Source: Saccharibacillus soli
GTDB lineage: Bacteria > Bacillota > Bacilli > Paenibacillales > Paenibacillaceae
NCBI GenBank assembly: GCA_002189105.1
Contig: NIOB01000002.1
Coordinates: forward strand, 124,001 to 188,000
Length of the DNA: 64,000 nucleotides
Direction of reading: 5' to 3'
Position numbers and translations under genes: made by a program. The notes beneath the pieces are model-generated. The model saw only the letters and a program-made list of their open reading frames with translations. It did not search any database and was not told the origin of the DNA. This document shows, one piece after another, positions 8,625 to 21,151 of this stretch (position 1 is its first letter; each line of letters opens with the position of its first letter).

Positions 8625-8920
8625 GGATGAGTCTCCTTTGTCGATAAGAATAGAGATGTCCCCAATCCTACGCGTGAGCGAAGGGATACGTTTCAACTAA
8701 AATAACCTAATCCACTCGAAGCGATGGGATTTGACGTCATTTTGGTTTATAGTAGACATAGACACGATATAGACATAATCCCTTCTCAACCCTAAAGGTA
8801 AGATTACGCTCCCCTAAATCGCATCTAGAGCACGTGCGTTTCAGGAAAACGTAAACCTTGGATGAAGAGTTGAAAGGGTACTAGATGATTCGGAGTGGAG
8901 CCAGAATTCTTGTAGCACCC

Positions 8921-8944
8921 GGGCAGAGAACCTGCTCTTTTTTT
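8921..8944 (+). terminator. Terminator-like hairpin inside the mqo leader
   Basis: GGGCAG (8921-8926) pairs with CTGCTC (8932-8937) around a 5-nt loop and is followed by seven T, ending 30 nt before the mqo start. It could be an attenuator of mqo or end a short upstream transcript. The rest of 8625-8974 has a TTGACG box at 8731 and repeated TAGACATA words but no gene. Confidence 0.5.
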
Positions 8945-8974
8945 GCAAATATACGAGATAAGGAAGGGTTTCTA

Positions 8975-10474
8975 ATGAGCAGCGTACAAAGCAAAACAGA
9001 CGTCATCTTAATCGGGGCCGGAGTCATGAGCGCGACGCTTGGAACCTTGCTGAAGGAGCTGGCTCCGGACTGGGAGATCAAAACGTTCGAGAAGCTGGCA
9101 AGCGCAGGCGAAGAAAGTTCAAACGAGTGGAACAATGCGGGCACGGGTCACGCAGCACTGTGCGAATTGAACTATACGACCGAGAAGCCGGACGGCTCCA
9201 TCGACATCAGCAAAGCCGTCAACATCAACGAACAATTCCAGCTCTCCCGTCAGTTCTGGGCCCATCTGGTGCAGCATGGGTTGTTAAAAGATCCCCATGC
9301 CTTTATTCGCCCCATCCCGCATATGAGCTGGGTAACCGGCGACAAAGATGTCGAGTTTCTTAGCAAGCGATTTAAAGCGCTATCACAGAACCCGCTGTTC
9401 CAGGGCATGGAGTATACGGAAGATCACGGCCGTCTTCAAGATTGGATTCCGCTGATGATGGATGGACGCGCGGGCAGCGAGCATGTGGCGGCAACGAAGA
9501 TTGATTCCGGTACGGATGTGAACTTTGGGGCGCTCACGCGGCTGCTGTTTGACCATCTCAAGACCAAGGGCGTCGAAGTGCATTATCGCCACGCGATCAA
9601 GGACATCAAGCGTGCGCCGGACGGCGGCTGGCGGGTCAAAGTGCAGAATCTGGACAGCAACCGGGTCGAGACGCACGAAGCCAAGTTCGTCTTTATCGGA
9701 GCGGGCGGCGGCAGTCTGCCTTTGCTTCAGAAGACAGGGATTCCGGAATCCAAACATATCGGCGGATTCCCGGTCAGCGGTCTGTTCATGGTCTGCAAGA
9801 ATCCAGAGATCGCGGAGAAGCACCATGCGAAGGTCTACGGCAAAGCCAAACTGGGCGCGCCGCCGATGTCTGTTCCGCACCTGGATACCCGCTATATCGA
9901 GGGGAAAAAGGCGCTGCTGTTTGGCCCGTTCGCAGGCTTTACGCCCAAGTTCCTGAAGACCGGATCGAACATGGACCTGATCGGTTCGGTCAAGCCGAGC
10001 AACCTGCTGACCATGCTGGCTGCCGGCGCCAAAGAGATGGGGCTGACCAAATATCTGGTGCAGCAGCTGATGCTCTCCAACGCCCAGCGGATCGCGGAAC
10101 TGCGTGAGTTTATTCCGGAAGTACGCGACGAGGACTGGGAAGTGGTCGTAGCCGGGCAGCGCGTACAGGTCATCAAGGACACGCCGCAGGGCAAAGGCAC
10201 GCTGCAATTCGGTACGGAAGTGGTCAGCGCCGCTGACGGTTCGGTTGCCGCACTGCTGGGCGCCTCGCCGGGCGCTTCGACGGCGGTACACGTCATGCTC
10301 GAAGTGATGCAGCGCTGCTTCCCGCAGCAGATGCCGCAGTGGGAGAGCAAGATCAAGGAAATGATCCCGTCCTATGGCTTGAAGCTGTCGGAACATCCCG
10401 AACTCTTCGGACAGATCTTCGACTCTACCGCAGAAGCGCTGGGGCTGGAGAAGCTGGCGGCAGTACGGAACTAG
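8975..10474 (+). CDS. mqo: Malate:quinone oxidoreductase
   Basis: FAD-dependent peripheral membrane enzyme that oxidises malate to oxaloacetate and passes electrons to the quinone pool. The flavin motif is [17 protein letters not shown], followed by the family segments [18 protein letters not shown] and [13 protein letters not shown]. At 499 aa from ATG 8975 (AAGGAAGGG upstream) it has the standard length; the open frame from 8885 runs through the leader hairpin and is not used. It is monocistronic, with a long inverted repeat downstream. Confidence 0.94.
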   Translation: MSSVQSKTDVILIGAGVMSATLGTLLKELAPDWEIKTFEKLASAGEESSNEWNNAGTGHAALCELNYTTEKPDGSIDISKAVNINEQFQLSRQFWAHLVQHGLLKDPHAFIRPIPHMSWVTGDKDVEFLSKRFKALSQNPLFQGMEYTEDHGRLQDWIPLMMDGRAGSEHVAATKIDSGTDVNFGALTRLLFDHLKTKGVEVHYRHAIKDIKRAPDGGWRVKVQNLDSNRVETHEAKFVFIGAGGGSLPLLQKTGIPESKHIGGFPVSGLFMVCKNPEIAEKHHAKVYGKAKLGAPPMSVPHLDTRYIEGKKALLFGPFAGFTPKFLKTGSNMDLIGSVKPSNLLTMLAAGAKEMGLTKYLVQQLMLSNAQRIAELREFIPEVRDEDWEVVVAGQRVQVIKDTPQGKGTLQFGTEVVSAADGSVAALLGASPGASTAVHVMLEVMQRCFPQQMPQWESKIKEMIPSYGLKLSEHPELFGQIFDSTAEALGLEKLAAVRN

Positions 10475-10517
10475 AAGCGCTTCGCATCTGACGCAAATCC
10501 AATAGAAGAATCTCAAC

Positions 10518-10604
10518 AAAATGCTGCAGCCCCATCCGATTCGCAAGTTTGCTTCATAAGAGGCGAACAAGCGCATGATCGGAGGGAGACTTGCAGCATT
10601 TTTT
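10518..10604 (+). terminator. Terminator after mqo
   Basis: AAAATGCTGCAG (10518-10529) pairs with TGCAGCATTTTTT (10592-10604). The interior adds CCGAT/ATCGG and further short pairing, giving a long imperfect hairpin that ends in T residues. Confidence 0.65.
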
Positions 10605-10748
10605 GCGTTGAGCTGGATCGTCTGAACGGGCTGGATCATCTGAATAGTCTGGCCAAAAGAATGGAGACCTTGCGTATTTCGTTTCGCCTTTCATTTGCTC
10701 GGAGTGAGCGCATAATCCCTTTCCGAAACACACGAAATGTTGCAATAA

Positions 10749-14096
<3,348 letters not shown>

Positions 14097-14259
14097 TTCT
14101 GGGTTCTAGGGTTCCGGGCAACGGTTCATCCAGCCCATTCAGGATTCGATAAAGCCGTGTGCATAAGCTGGTCGGATCGGGGTAAGCCAAGCCGCATGAA
14201 TGGACTCGGTCATAGGAGTGAACGGAGTCTAATCGACCGCCCGACAATCCAAGCGCAAT

Positions 14260-14291
14260 AAAAAGCCGAGGCTCCCCAGCCTCGGCTTTTT
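14260..14291 (+). terminator. Terminator after the GH53 gene
   Basis: Perfect stem AAAAAGCCGAGGCT / AGCCTCGGCTTTTT with loop CCCC. The poly-A/poly-T flanks suit termination from both directions, so it could also serve the leftward SDR gene. The rest of 14097-14413 shows no gene; a short AATCAGTGCCC/GATCAGTGTCC direct repeat lies at about 14348-14380. Confidence 0.88.
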
Positions 14292-14413
14292 GTCGATCTA
14301 TCCGCTATCCACCTGTTCACGAAGGACCAAAGGATCAATTTCACGAAGAATCAGTGCCCACTTATAGGCGATCAGTGTCCGCCTGCCAAGCGTCTACGAC
14401 TACTTCCCAATCA

Positions 14414-15295
14414 TCAGCGTCCCACTTCCTGCCTGACGTCATCGGCATCGGTTGAGTAAGCCAGCTCCTGCTGCGCGTCCAGAGCGGCGAGCCGATCGAG
14501 CAGCGCCTGACGAATCTCGCGGTAAGCATCGCTGCCCAGAGCCATCCGCAGCGGGCCTTCACCCGCATCGGAGCGTTCAATAATCGCCTGAGCCATCTTC
14601 TCGGGATCGCCGACCACCATGCGCTTGAAGGCTTCCATATCGTCCATGCCCGGGACTTCGCCCTGCATCATGCGAGTGAACAGTCCGGCTTCCTGTTCCC
14701 GATAAGCGTCCATGCGTTCACCGTACCGGGCACTGCTGGTGATGAACGGCGTCCGGATACCGCCCGGTTCCACCATCGTCGATCGGATTCCAAACGGAGC
14801 GGCTTCTTTGGCCAACGCTTCAAAGGCTCCTTCAATCGCCCATTTGCTTGAACAATAGAATCCCATGCCCGGAATGGAATAATGTCCCGCCATGCTGGAG
14901 AGCTGGATGAGATGGCCGTGTCCCTGATTGCGGAGAAACGGCATGGCAGCTCGCATCACTTTGAGCGAACCGAATACATTGGTCTCGAATTGGTGCCGAA
15001 TCTGCTCGTCGCTGGCTTCTTCGATTGCCCCATACAGTCCGTAAGCGGCATTGTTGACCACAACGTCAATCTCTCCCAGCTCCTCAAAAGCCCGCTCTAC
15101 CACTTGTTCAATCTGCGGCAGATCCGTCAGGTCAAGATGCGCCACCCAGAGACGATCGCCATATTGAGCTTTCCACTCGTCCAGCACGCCAGGTCGGCGC
15201 ACCGTCGCGGCGACCCGATCCCCTCTTGTCAGCAGTTTGTTCAGCAGCGGCGCAGCCAACCCGCCTGAAGCTCCCGTAATGAACCAGGTTTGCAT
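14414..15295 (-). CDS. Short-chain dehydrogenase/reductase
   Basis: NAD(P)-dependent oxidoreductase of 293 aa. The cofactor motif TGASGG is at residues 7-12, NNAAYG near 81, the catalytic serine in IQLSSMAG (S133/S134), and YCSSK gives Y147 and K151. GGGAGG lies 9 nt before ATG 15295; the longer open frame to 15496 has no support. It lies just downstream of, and on the same strand as, the MmyB-type regulator, a common regulator/target pairing. The substrate is unknown. Confidence 0.88.
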   Translation of the reverse strand: MQTWFITGASGGLAAPLLNKLLTRGDRVAATVRRPGVLDEWKAQYGDRLWVAHLDLTDLPQIEQVVERAFEELGEIDVVVNNAAYGLYGAIEEASDEQIRHQFETNVFGSLKVMRAAMPFLRNQGHGHLIQLSSMAGHYSIPGMGFYCSSKWAIEGAFEALAKEAAPFGIRSTMVEPGGIRTPFITSSARYGERMDAYREQEAGLFTRMMQGEVPGMDDMEAFKRMVVGDPEKMAQAIIERSDAGEGPLRMALGSDAYREIRQALLDRLAALDAQQELAYSTDADDVRQEVGR

Positions 15296-15407
15296 GATGA
15301 TCGTCCTCCCTATAATGAATTCTCGCCCAGCATACCGCGAGGGGAGGAAGGACAACCACATAACCTTTATACAGGTAACGGCATTAACAGGCTGGGACGT
15401 GGATGGC

Positions 15408-16250
15408 CTAATTTCCGCGTGCAAGCACCTCATCCAGCAGCAGCTCCGCCTGTTCATCCACAGGCACGAAGATGCACCAATGCAGCCCCGGATCATTGTC
15501 GATCATGCCTGCGGAATGAATATTGAATTCCAGTATTTGATGATCCAATACGCGGTAGATTGCCCGCATGACCTGTTTCTGCTGCACTTCATACATGTCC
15601 CAATAATGGCGGAACAATTCGCTTTCACTTCGCAGATGCTCGAAGCGCTGATGATGCAGAGGATTCAGCCGAACCTGCTCGATATGAGTACGCACCCAGG
15701 CTGCACTGTAGCGGGCAAACTCCTCCCAGTTTACCAGACGCTCCCGGTAGCCACCGTCCAGGAACGTCGTATTGAGCATATAACGCTCCCCCTCCGGCAG
15801 AGCACCAAAGTCAGCGATGATGACTTGGGCGGCCCGGTTCCAGGCCAGCACATCGGTACCTTCATCCGTGATAAAGGAGGGATACCGCATCTGATCGACC
15901 CAGCGCTGTAGAATGTTCCGATCAGTTCGTTGATTTTCCCGAGGAGCGGGAGACTCAACGGGATCAGGTTCGGCCAGCGCGAACAGATACTTGTGCTCCG
16001 ATTCATTCAACTGCAAAGCCCGGCTGATATTCAGCAGAATCTCGTTGGAGGGATGCAGCTCCTTGCCCTGCTCCAACCAGGTGTAATACGTGACGCTCAT
16101 GTTGGCCAGATAAGCCACTTCCTCCCGGCGCAGGCCGGGTGTGCGTCTGCGCCCGGGCAGCGGCTCAATCCCGCTGTCTTCCGGACGCAGCCGCTGGCGC
16201 CGCGAACGCATGAATTCGCCCAAGGCTGACGAGGAATGATAGATTTTCAT
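15408..16250 (-). CDS. XRE-family regulator with MmyB-like ligand-binding domain
   Basis: Residues 10-75 are a helix-turn-helix of the type GRRRTPGLRREEVAYLANMSVTYY. Residues about 105-265 are the MmyB-like PAS-related ligand-binding domain, with VLAWNRAAQVIIADF as its marker. These actinobacterial and Firmicute regulators bind a fatty-acid-like ligand and usually control a neighbouring short-chain dehydrogenase, here 14414-15295. It is 280 aa, full length. The start is the first ATG of the frame. Confidence 0.88.
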   Translation of the reverse strand: MKIYHSSSALGEFMRSRRQRLRPEDSGIEPLPGRRRTPGLRREEVAYLANMSVTYYTWLEQGKELHPSNEILLNISRALQLNESEHKYLFALAEPDPVESPAPRENQRTDRNILQRWVDQMRYPSFITDEGTDVLAWNRAAQVIIADFGALPEGERYMLNTTFLDGGYRERLVNWEEFARYSAAWVRTHIEQVRLNPLHHQRFEHLRSESELFRHYWDMYEVQQKQVMRAIYRVLDHQILEFNIHSAGMIDNDPGLHWCIFVPVDEQAELLLDEVLARGN

Positions 16251-16313
16251 GAGGTTCCGCCTTTCGCGTGGAATAGAATTGCTCTTATTGTAGGCGATAA
16301 TGGGAATCTGTAC

Positions 16314-16352
16314 AAAAAAGGCAGCCTGCGCGGGGGAGGCGCAGACTGCCTT
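16314..16352 (-). terminator. Terminator of the small SLH gene
   Basis: AAGGCAG-CTGCGC pairs with GCGCAG-CTGCCTT with one mismatch per arm. On the minus strand the hairpin is followed by TTTTTT, so it ends leftward transcripts from the SLH gene, about 175 nt past its stop. Confidence 0.7.
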
Positions 16353-16526
16353 GGTGGGGATGGGCGTGGAACCCTCATTTGCTGTTTTGGGAACAGGCTT
16401 TCGTCTGTTGGGGGAGAACTTCAGCCTGCGTCAGCCAGCGAACAGGAAGATTCCACAATCCATTGCCTGTGTAGGGTTGTTATTCTTGGATCGGCAGGAT
16501 GTGCATCTCGCCGTCTACTGCTTGAG

Positions 16527-17186
16527 TTACTTCTTCAAATGATTCATGTAGTCGATCGCGTTGTACAGCATAACTGCTGCTTCAGCACGCGTAATCTCTG
16601 CCTCGGGGTGGAACTTTTTGTCCGCGCCAAGTGGGGCAATCTCCAGCGCGATGGCCAGCTGCGTCGAGCCAAGCTTTTCAATATCGAAGGCGTCTTGGTC
16701 GGCAAGATCCGGAGCGACGATGTTAATCATCGGCAGGTTGCCTGCCGTCTTGAGCGCGTCCATTAGATAATCCACATAATCTTCGCGTGTGATCTTGGCC
16801 GATGGATCGACGTCTGATGGGATGCTTGCTCCGCTGTTTGCGGTATCGAGGAAGGCCTGAGCGTACCACGCCTCATTTTTTACCGCTGGAAACAGATCAT
16901 GTGCCGTCCGGTTGGGGTTCGGATCGCCGAGTTCTGCCGTAGACAGCCCCAGTCCATTGGAGATAAACTGTACGGCCTGAGCCTGTGTAACCGATGCGTT
17001 TGGAGCGAAGGTGCTGGCGCTCACTCCCTTGATGATGCCTTTTTCCTGAAGTGACTGGATTTTCTCCTGTCCCGAGACGCCTTTTAGATCCTTAAAGCTT
17101 GTTGGAGCGGCAGCGAACATGGAGCCTCCAAGCGAAGCGGCGAGGATCGAAGCAGACATGAGGGAAGCGGCAAGTTTCTTTTTCAT
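16527..17186 (-). CDS. Secreted SLH-domain protein
   Basis: A 219-aa protein with a signal peptide (MKKKLAASLMSASILAASLGGSMFA), then SLH-type repeats: SFKDLKG...ASTFAPNASVTQAQAVQFI at about 30-75 and a last one ending EAEITRAEAAVMLYNAIDY. The middle segment (YAQAFLDTANSG...ITREDYVDYLMDAL) is a diverged repeat. It has no other domain, so it may be a wall-associated or S-layer accessory protein. The ribosome site is TTAGGAGG. Confidence 0.8.
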   Translation of the reverse strand: MKKKLAASLMSASILAASLGGSMFAAAPTSFKDLKGVSGQEKIQSLQEKGIIKGVSASTFAPNASVTQAQAVQFISNGLGLSTAELGDPNPNRTAHDLFPAVKNEAWYAQAFLDTANSGASIPSDVDPSAKITREDYVDYLMDALKTAGNLPMINIVAPDLADQDAFDIEKLGSTQLAIALEIAPLGADKKFHPEAEITRAEAAVMLYNAIDYMNHLKK

Positions 17187-17469
17187 GGATAAAACCTCCT
17201 AAGGATATGGGATGTTGATCTAAAGTTTTCATAGGGAATGTTCGGGGTATACGCTTTTTTTCTCTTCTGCCCCCACAGACGAAGCGTTTTCAGAAAAGGT
17301 TGCAGGAGGTCTTTGTTACTTTTTCCAATCGCCAGTCATCTAATCTCTGTAAAAGCCAAAAGTGAAGATAAGCAAGTCGCAGCCCGGATGATCGGGAAAG
17401 GAAGGAGGCGGCGATGATCGCAGCGCATGAGTACGAGAGAATAGCGTCAGTTCGCCGGGGTGGATGCCT

Positions 17470-18018
17470 ATGAATGGAGCGGAGATTGAACAGCAGGCTG
17501 TTCTGGCCAAGAACGGAGATGCGGAAGCCTTTTTGTCGCTGATTGAAGGATGGAAAGGGTCGATGTACCGAACGGCTCATACGATTCTGCGCAGCGATAC
17601 GGACTGTGCGGATGCTTTGCAGGAGACGATCCTGAAGGCATATCGGTCGGTCGGGACACTCAAGCAGCCTGCTTTTTTCAAGACGTGGCTGTATCGGATT
17701 CTCATCAACGAGTGTAACGACATCCTGCGTAAAAAGGCGCGTGTGTCGCTGCCGGGTGTACTGCCGGAATCGGTGCAGGAAGAGAAAGATTATCGGATGG
17801 TGGAGCTGAAAGAAGCGGTGGCGCAGCTCAAGGAACCGTTAAGGCTGGTTGTGGTGCTGGTGTATATGGAGGATATGAAAATCGCTGAAGCCGCGCGGGT
17901 ACTCGGGGTTAGTGAAGGCACGGTGAAGATGAGACTGAAGCGAGGTCGGACGCAGCTGCAGCAATGGCTGAAGCCGTCCGGGGAAGGAGGAGCTTGTTAT
18001 GAACGAGCGAAATATTGA
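17470..18018 (+). CDS. ECF-type RNA polymerase sigma factor
   Basis: About 182 aa with sigma region 2 (ADALQETILKAYRSVGTLKQP, FKTWLYRILINECNDILRKK) and region 4 (LRLVVVLVYMEDMKIAEAARVLGVSEGTVKMRLKRG). ATG 17470 is chosen because GGGGTGG ends 6 nt upstream; ATG 17464 would sit directly on that site. The anti-sigma gene overlaps its last 20 nt, which is the usual arrangement. The upstream 280 nt have no clear ECF promoter that I can name. Confidence 0.88.
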   Translation: MNGAEIEQQAVLAKNGDAEAFLSLIEGWKGSMYRTAHTILRSDTDCADALQETILKAYRSVGTLKQPAFFKTWLYRILINECNDILRKKARVSLPGVLPESVQEEKDYRMVELKEAVAQLKEPLRLVVVLVYMEDMKIAEAARVLGVSEGTVKMRLKRGRTQLQQWLKPSGEGGACYERAKY

Positions 18019-19081
18019 GGAACTGCTGAGATCCAGCGATTCCAACGTGGTGCCGGAAGTGGTGGAAGAGCGGTTGGATGAGGTGTTTCGGGAGATTCGT
18101 CTGGAGGCGGCAGGTCAAGAAGTTGGAACCCTTACGGCTTCAGCCGCTGGCGAACAGGCAGGTTCCAGGCGTGTGAAACGCATCTGGCGATTCTCTACAT
18201 TCTCGGCTGCCGGACTGCTGCTGCTTAGCCTGACGATTGCCGGGTTGGCAGTGATGTCTCCGGCGTTTGCCCAGACCCTTCAACGATTTGCGGCTTTGGG
18301 CACGATGTATAGTGACAAAGGGATCGAGGAGGCGGAAAGCAAAGGGTTGATCCAATCCTATCCATCGAATCTCGAATCGGAAAATGTACCGTTCGGCGTT
18401 AATGGCATCATTTACGATGGGGCGCGTGTGATTTTCGACTTTTATAGCAAAAAATCTGAATCGAACAGCCAAGTTCATACTATGGAAGATATCAAGAATC
18501 TCTCTCTGTTATACAAGGGCAAAGAGCTCTCCATGTCGTCTTCGCCTACCAGCGAGGACTCCAAGGTGATGTGGTTTGACCACATCAGAGAAATTGATTC
18601 ACCCGATAAATTTGAGCTTACTTTGAAGGTTGAGACTAAGACCAGCGAGAAACCTTATGAAATCAAGATCCCCGTTGAGCAGAATACAACAAACACCGTC
18701 ATCCAGAATCCAGAAGTCCCTGCGGATTTGCAGAAGTACGGGGTTTCCGTGGAAAAAATCATTTTAACGCCGATTACGACGCAAGTTGTTTATCGTGCTC
18801 CCCCCTTTAAAGCATCGGGAAGCGGGGTTCTTCTGAACAGTATCATTGACGAATATGGACGAAGAAACTTCGTAGTAAGTGGATATGGGGATTTTTTACC
18901 AGGAAACAAGGAGGTACGAACGGCTGATTCGTTTGAGCCCTTGAAAAAGGGTGCCCGAGAATTTAAGCTGCGATTTGTTGTCACAGAAAGCCAGGAATCG
19001 ACTCCAACTGTTGACATAATTGACACGATCGACATGACCGTGCCGATTCCGGCAGCCGTTTCCTCTTCTCAATCCAAATAA
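17999..19081 (+). CDS. Membrane anti-sigma factor (DUF4179-like)
   Basis: A 360-aa partner of the ECF sigma factor, sharing 20 nt with it and preceded by AAGGAGG. The N-terminal cytoplasmic part is about 60 residues and rich in Glu/Arg. A transmembrane helix at about 66-88 (FSAAGLLLLSLTIAGLAVM) is followed by a large extracellular beta-rich domain of the DUF4179 type, which presumably senses an envelope signal. No ZAS zinc motif (HxxxCxxC) is visible. A weak AAGGC..CTTCC / GGAAG..GCCTT hairpin lies just downstream. Confidence 0.78.
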   Translation: MNERNIEELLRSSDSNVVPEVVEERLDEVFREIRLEAAGQEVGTLTASAAGEQAGSRRVKRIWRFSTFSAAGLLLLSLTIAGLAVMSPAFAQTLQRFAALGTMYSDKGIEEAESKGLIQSYPSNLESENVPFGVNGIIYDGARVIFDFYSKKSESNSQVHTMEDIKNLSLLYKGKELSMSSSPTSEDSKVMWFDHIREIDSPDKFELTLKVETKTSEKPYEIKIPVEQNTTNTVIQNPEVPADLQKYGVSVEKIILTPITTQVVYRAPPFKASGSGVLLNSIIDEYGRRNFVVSGYGDFLPGNKEVRTADSFEPLKKGAREFKLRFVVTESQESTPTVDIIDTIDMTVPIPAAVSSSQSK

Positions 19082-19193
19082 GCATCAGCCAAGGCTGCTT
19101 CCATTCAGGAAGTGGCCTTTCGCTGTACCTTCCTCTAAGATAAAAGAAAAGCTCCGAATTCAGATTTTCCATATCCGTAAGGAGGAATCATTC

Positions 19194-19871
19194 ATGACTT
19201 CGCATCAATCGGACAGCCTATTCGATCCTATAGAGCTGCCGCCCGACAAACAGCTCAAAGTAGACGCTTATCGCATCCGCAACCGCCTTGCTGTCAAAGG
19301 GCAGACGGTATTCGCTGGATCTTCTCTGATGGAATTTTTCCCGATTCTTGAATTGCAGCAGGCCTCCGGTAAATCGTTCATTTCTTACAATCGAGGGGTT
19401 GCGGGGTTTGTTACGCGAGAACTGGCCGCTTCACTGGAAGAATGTGTGCTGGAGCTGGAACCTACGCGGTTGTTCATCAATATCGGCAGCAACGACATGA
19501 ACGAGCCGGACTATACGCCGGAAGCATTGATTGGACGATACGAGATGATCTTGAACCGGATCAAGGAACGCCTGCCGGACTGCCGGATCTTTACGATGGC
19601 TTATTATCCAGTCAATGCGGAAGCGGAGTTCCCCGGCGTCGATCCGGCGGGCGCAAAAGAGTTTTTCTCCAAACGCAACAATGAGACGATTGCTGACGCG
19701 AACGCGGCGGTTGAGGAGATGGCGAAGCGGCTGGGCGTCGCGTACATCGACGTCAACGATGGATTGACCGACGAACGTGGGAATTTGAACGCCGACTACT
19801 GCTGGGATGGCATCCACATGTTTGCGAACGGTTATAAGATCGTGTGGGATCATTTGCAGCGGTATTTGTAA
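19194..19871 (+). CDS. SGNH/GDSL hydrolase family protein
   Basis: A 225-aa esterase-like enzyme. Block I is GSSLME (nucleophile S43 or S44), block II YNRGVAG, block III IGSNDMNEPDY and block V CWDGIHM, with the catalytic Asp and His. There is no signal peptide, so it is probably cytoplasmic and deacylates a small substrate such as an acylated sugar or lysophospholipid. AAGGAGG precedes the ATG. Confidence 0.87.
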   Translation: MTSHQSDSLFDPIELPPDKQLKVDAYRIRNRLAVKGQTVFAGSSLMEFFPILELQQASGKSFISYNRGVAGFVTRELAASLEECVLELEPTRLFINIGSNDMNEPDYTPEALIGRYEMILNRIKERLPDCRIFTMAYYPVNAEAEFPGVDPAGAKEFFSKRNNETIADANAAVEEMAKRLGVAYIDVNDGLTDERGNLNADYCWDGIHMFANGYKIVWDHLQRYL

Positions 19872-19962
19872 AAGCGGAAGGGTGAAAGGTTTCATTTTCG
19901 CGCAGAAGGTTCTTTTACATACATACGTGTCAGGATCGGCACAATGAAAGGAGAATCTTCCG

Positions 19963-21042
19963 ATGTTGATTGCTTTTTCCGCCGCTCTGCTGCTCGCCGT
20001 CTTGCTGCCTCTGACCGTTCGGATGCCGGCGGTCAAGACGGCTTCGGGCGCAAGCGTCATGGCGTTTGCTATCGTGACGCAGGGAGTCGTCGTCCACTTC
20101 GCAGGCAAAGGTTCGACAGCGGCGGCAGTGTTTTCGGCTTTTTCACTGCTGCTCTGGCTGTTTCTGCTGGCCGCCTATCTCGGTTCTCTGCGAGACGGCA
20201 GCTTCAAGGAGCGTCACTGGGACGATCCCGTCGGAAGACTGGCGATCGGAACTTGGGTGGCTGGCACGTCGTCGGCGCTGACGGCGGCACATCTGAATTT
20301 CCCGCAGCTTCATCCCGCGTTGATCGTGCTCGGCATCTTGAACGCTGGTCTGCTGATCTTCTATCTGTTTGCCGCTTCACTGTCAGCTGGGGAGATTGCA
20401 GGCCGCAAGCTTCAGGACAAGCTGCATGGGGTCATCCTGCTGACAACGGTGGCGCTCCAATCGGTGGCCCTGCTGCTGCATGAGCTGTTTGGAGCGAAGG
20501 AGTATCTGGTGTACCGCGTATTGATTTTGCTGGGGATCTTTTTCTATATCATGGGATTCGTGCTGCTCCTGCTTCGCTATCGCCGCCGGGATTGGTCGCT
20601 GGTAGACGATTGGCCGGAGACGAACTGCATCTTGTACGGTGCGGCAGCCATTACCGGCGCGGCAGCGTTAAAATCGTCCGTATTCCCCAATGGCGTGCTG
20701 CTGGGCATCTGGATCTTCGCTTTGCTTCTGCTGCTGCTCGTTGAAGGAATGGAGATCGTTCGCGCCGTGCTGCGCGTACGCCAATTGGGCTGGGGGAAGG
20801 CGATCGGTGTATACGCTCCTGCCCAGTGGTCGAGACTGTTCACGCTGGGGATGTTCTATTTCTTCACCCAGCAGGGAGAGCGAATCTTCCCGCAGGAGGG
20901 CGGTTCGATTCTGAGAGAACTGCGGGAGTGGATCTTGAATGGCGGAGCGTGGATCATCATGGCGCTGCTGCTCTGGGAGATTGGATTGGTGTGGGGAAGA
21001 GTCCAAAGGAAAGAGTCCGCGACACGCACACATCAGTCCTGA
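19963..21042 (+). CDS. Polytopic membrane protein, possibly TehA/SLAC1-like
   Basis: A 359-aa protein with about ten hydrophobic segments, for example at 2-20, 55-75, 120-140 and 175-200. The start is set by AAAGGAG before ATG 19963. The segment LAIGTWVAGTSSALTAA resembles the pore-lining motif of the TDT/SLAC1 anion-channel family; this is a weak visual match, and a generic permease is equally possible. A charged loop RYRRRDWSLVDDWPETN lies mid-protein. It appears monocistronic. Confidence 0.6.
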   Translation: MLIAFSAALLLAVLLPLTVRMPAVKTASGASVMAFAIVTQGVVVHFAGKGSTAAAVFSAFSLLLWLFLLAAYLGSLRDGSFKERHWDDPVGRLAIGTWVAGTSSALTAAHLNFPQLHPALIVLGILNAGLLIFYLFAASLSAGEIAGRKLQDKLHGVILLTTVALQSVALLLHELFGAKEYLVYRVLILLGIFFYIMGFVLLLLRYRRRDWSLVDDWPETNCILYGAAAITGAAALKSSVFPNGVLLGIWIFALLLLLLVEGMEIVRAVLRVRQLGWGKAIGVYAPAQWSRLFTLGMFYFFTQQGERIFPQEGGSILRELREWILNGGAWIIMALLLWEIGLVWGRVQRKESATRTHQS

Positions 21043-21151
21043 ATTTTATATTTAAAATTTCGTATGATTATACAATTTTGATGATAGAGAGCGTATGATG
21101 GAGTCATCGGCTCTTGGCCTGAATTTAGCGAAGAAAACGGAGAGATGACTC

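Noticed and set aside
9383-10639. 418-codon leftward frame over mqo
   Set aside because: Shadow of the GC-rich mqo codons; mqo carries all family motifs.
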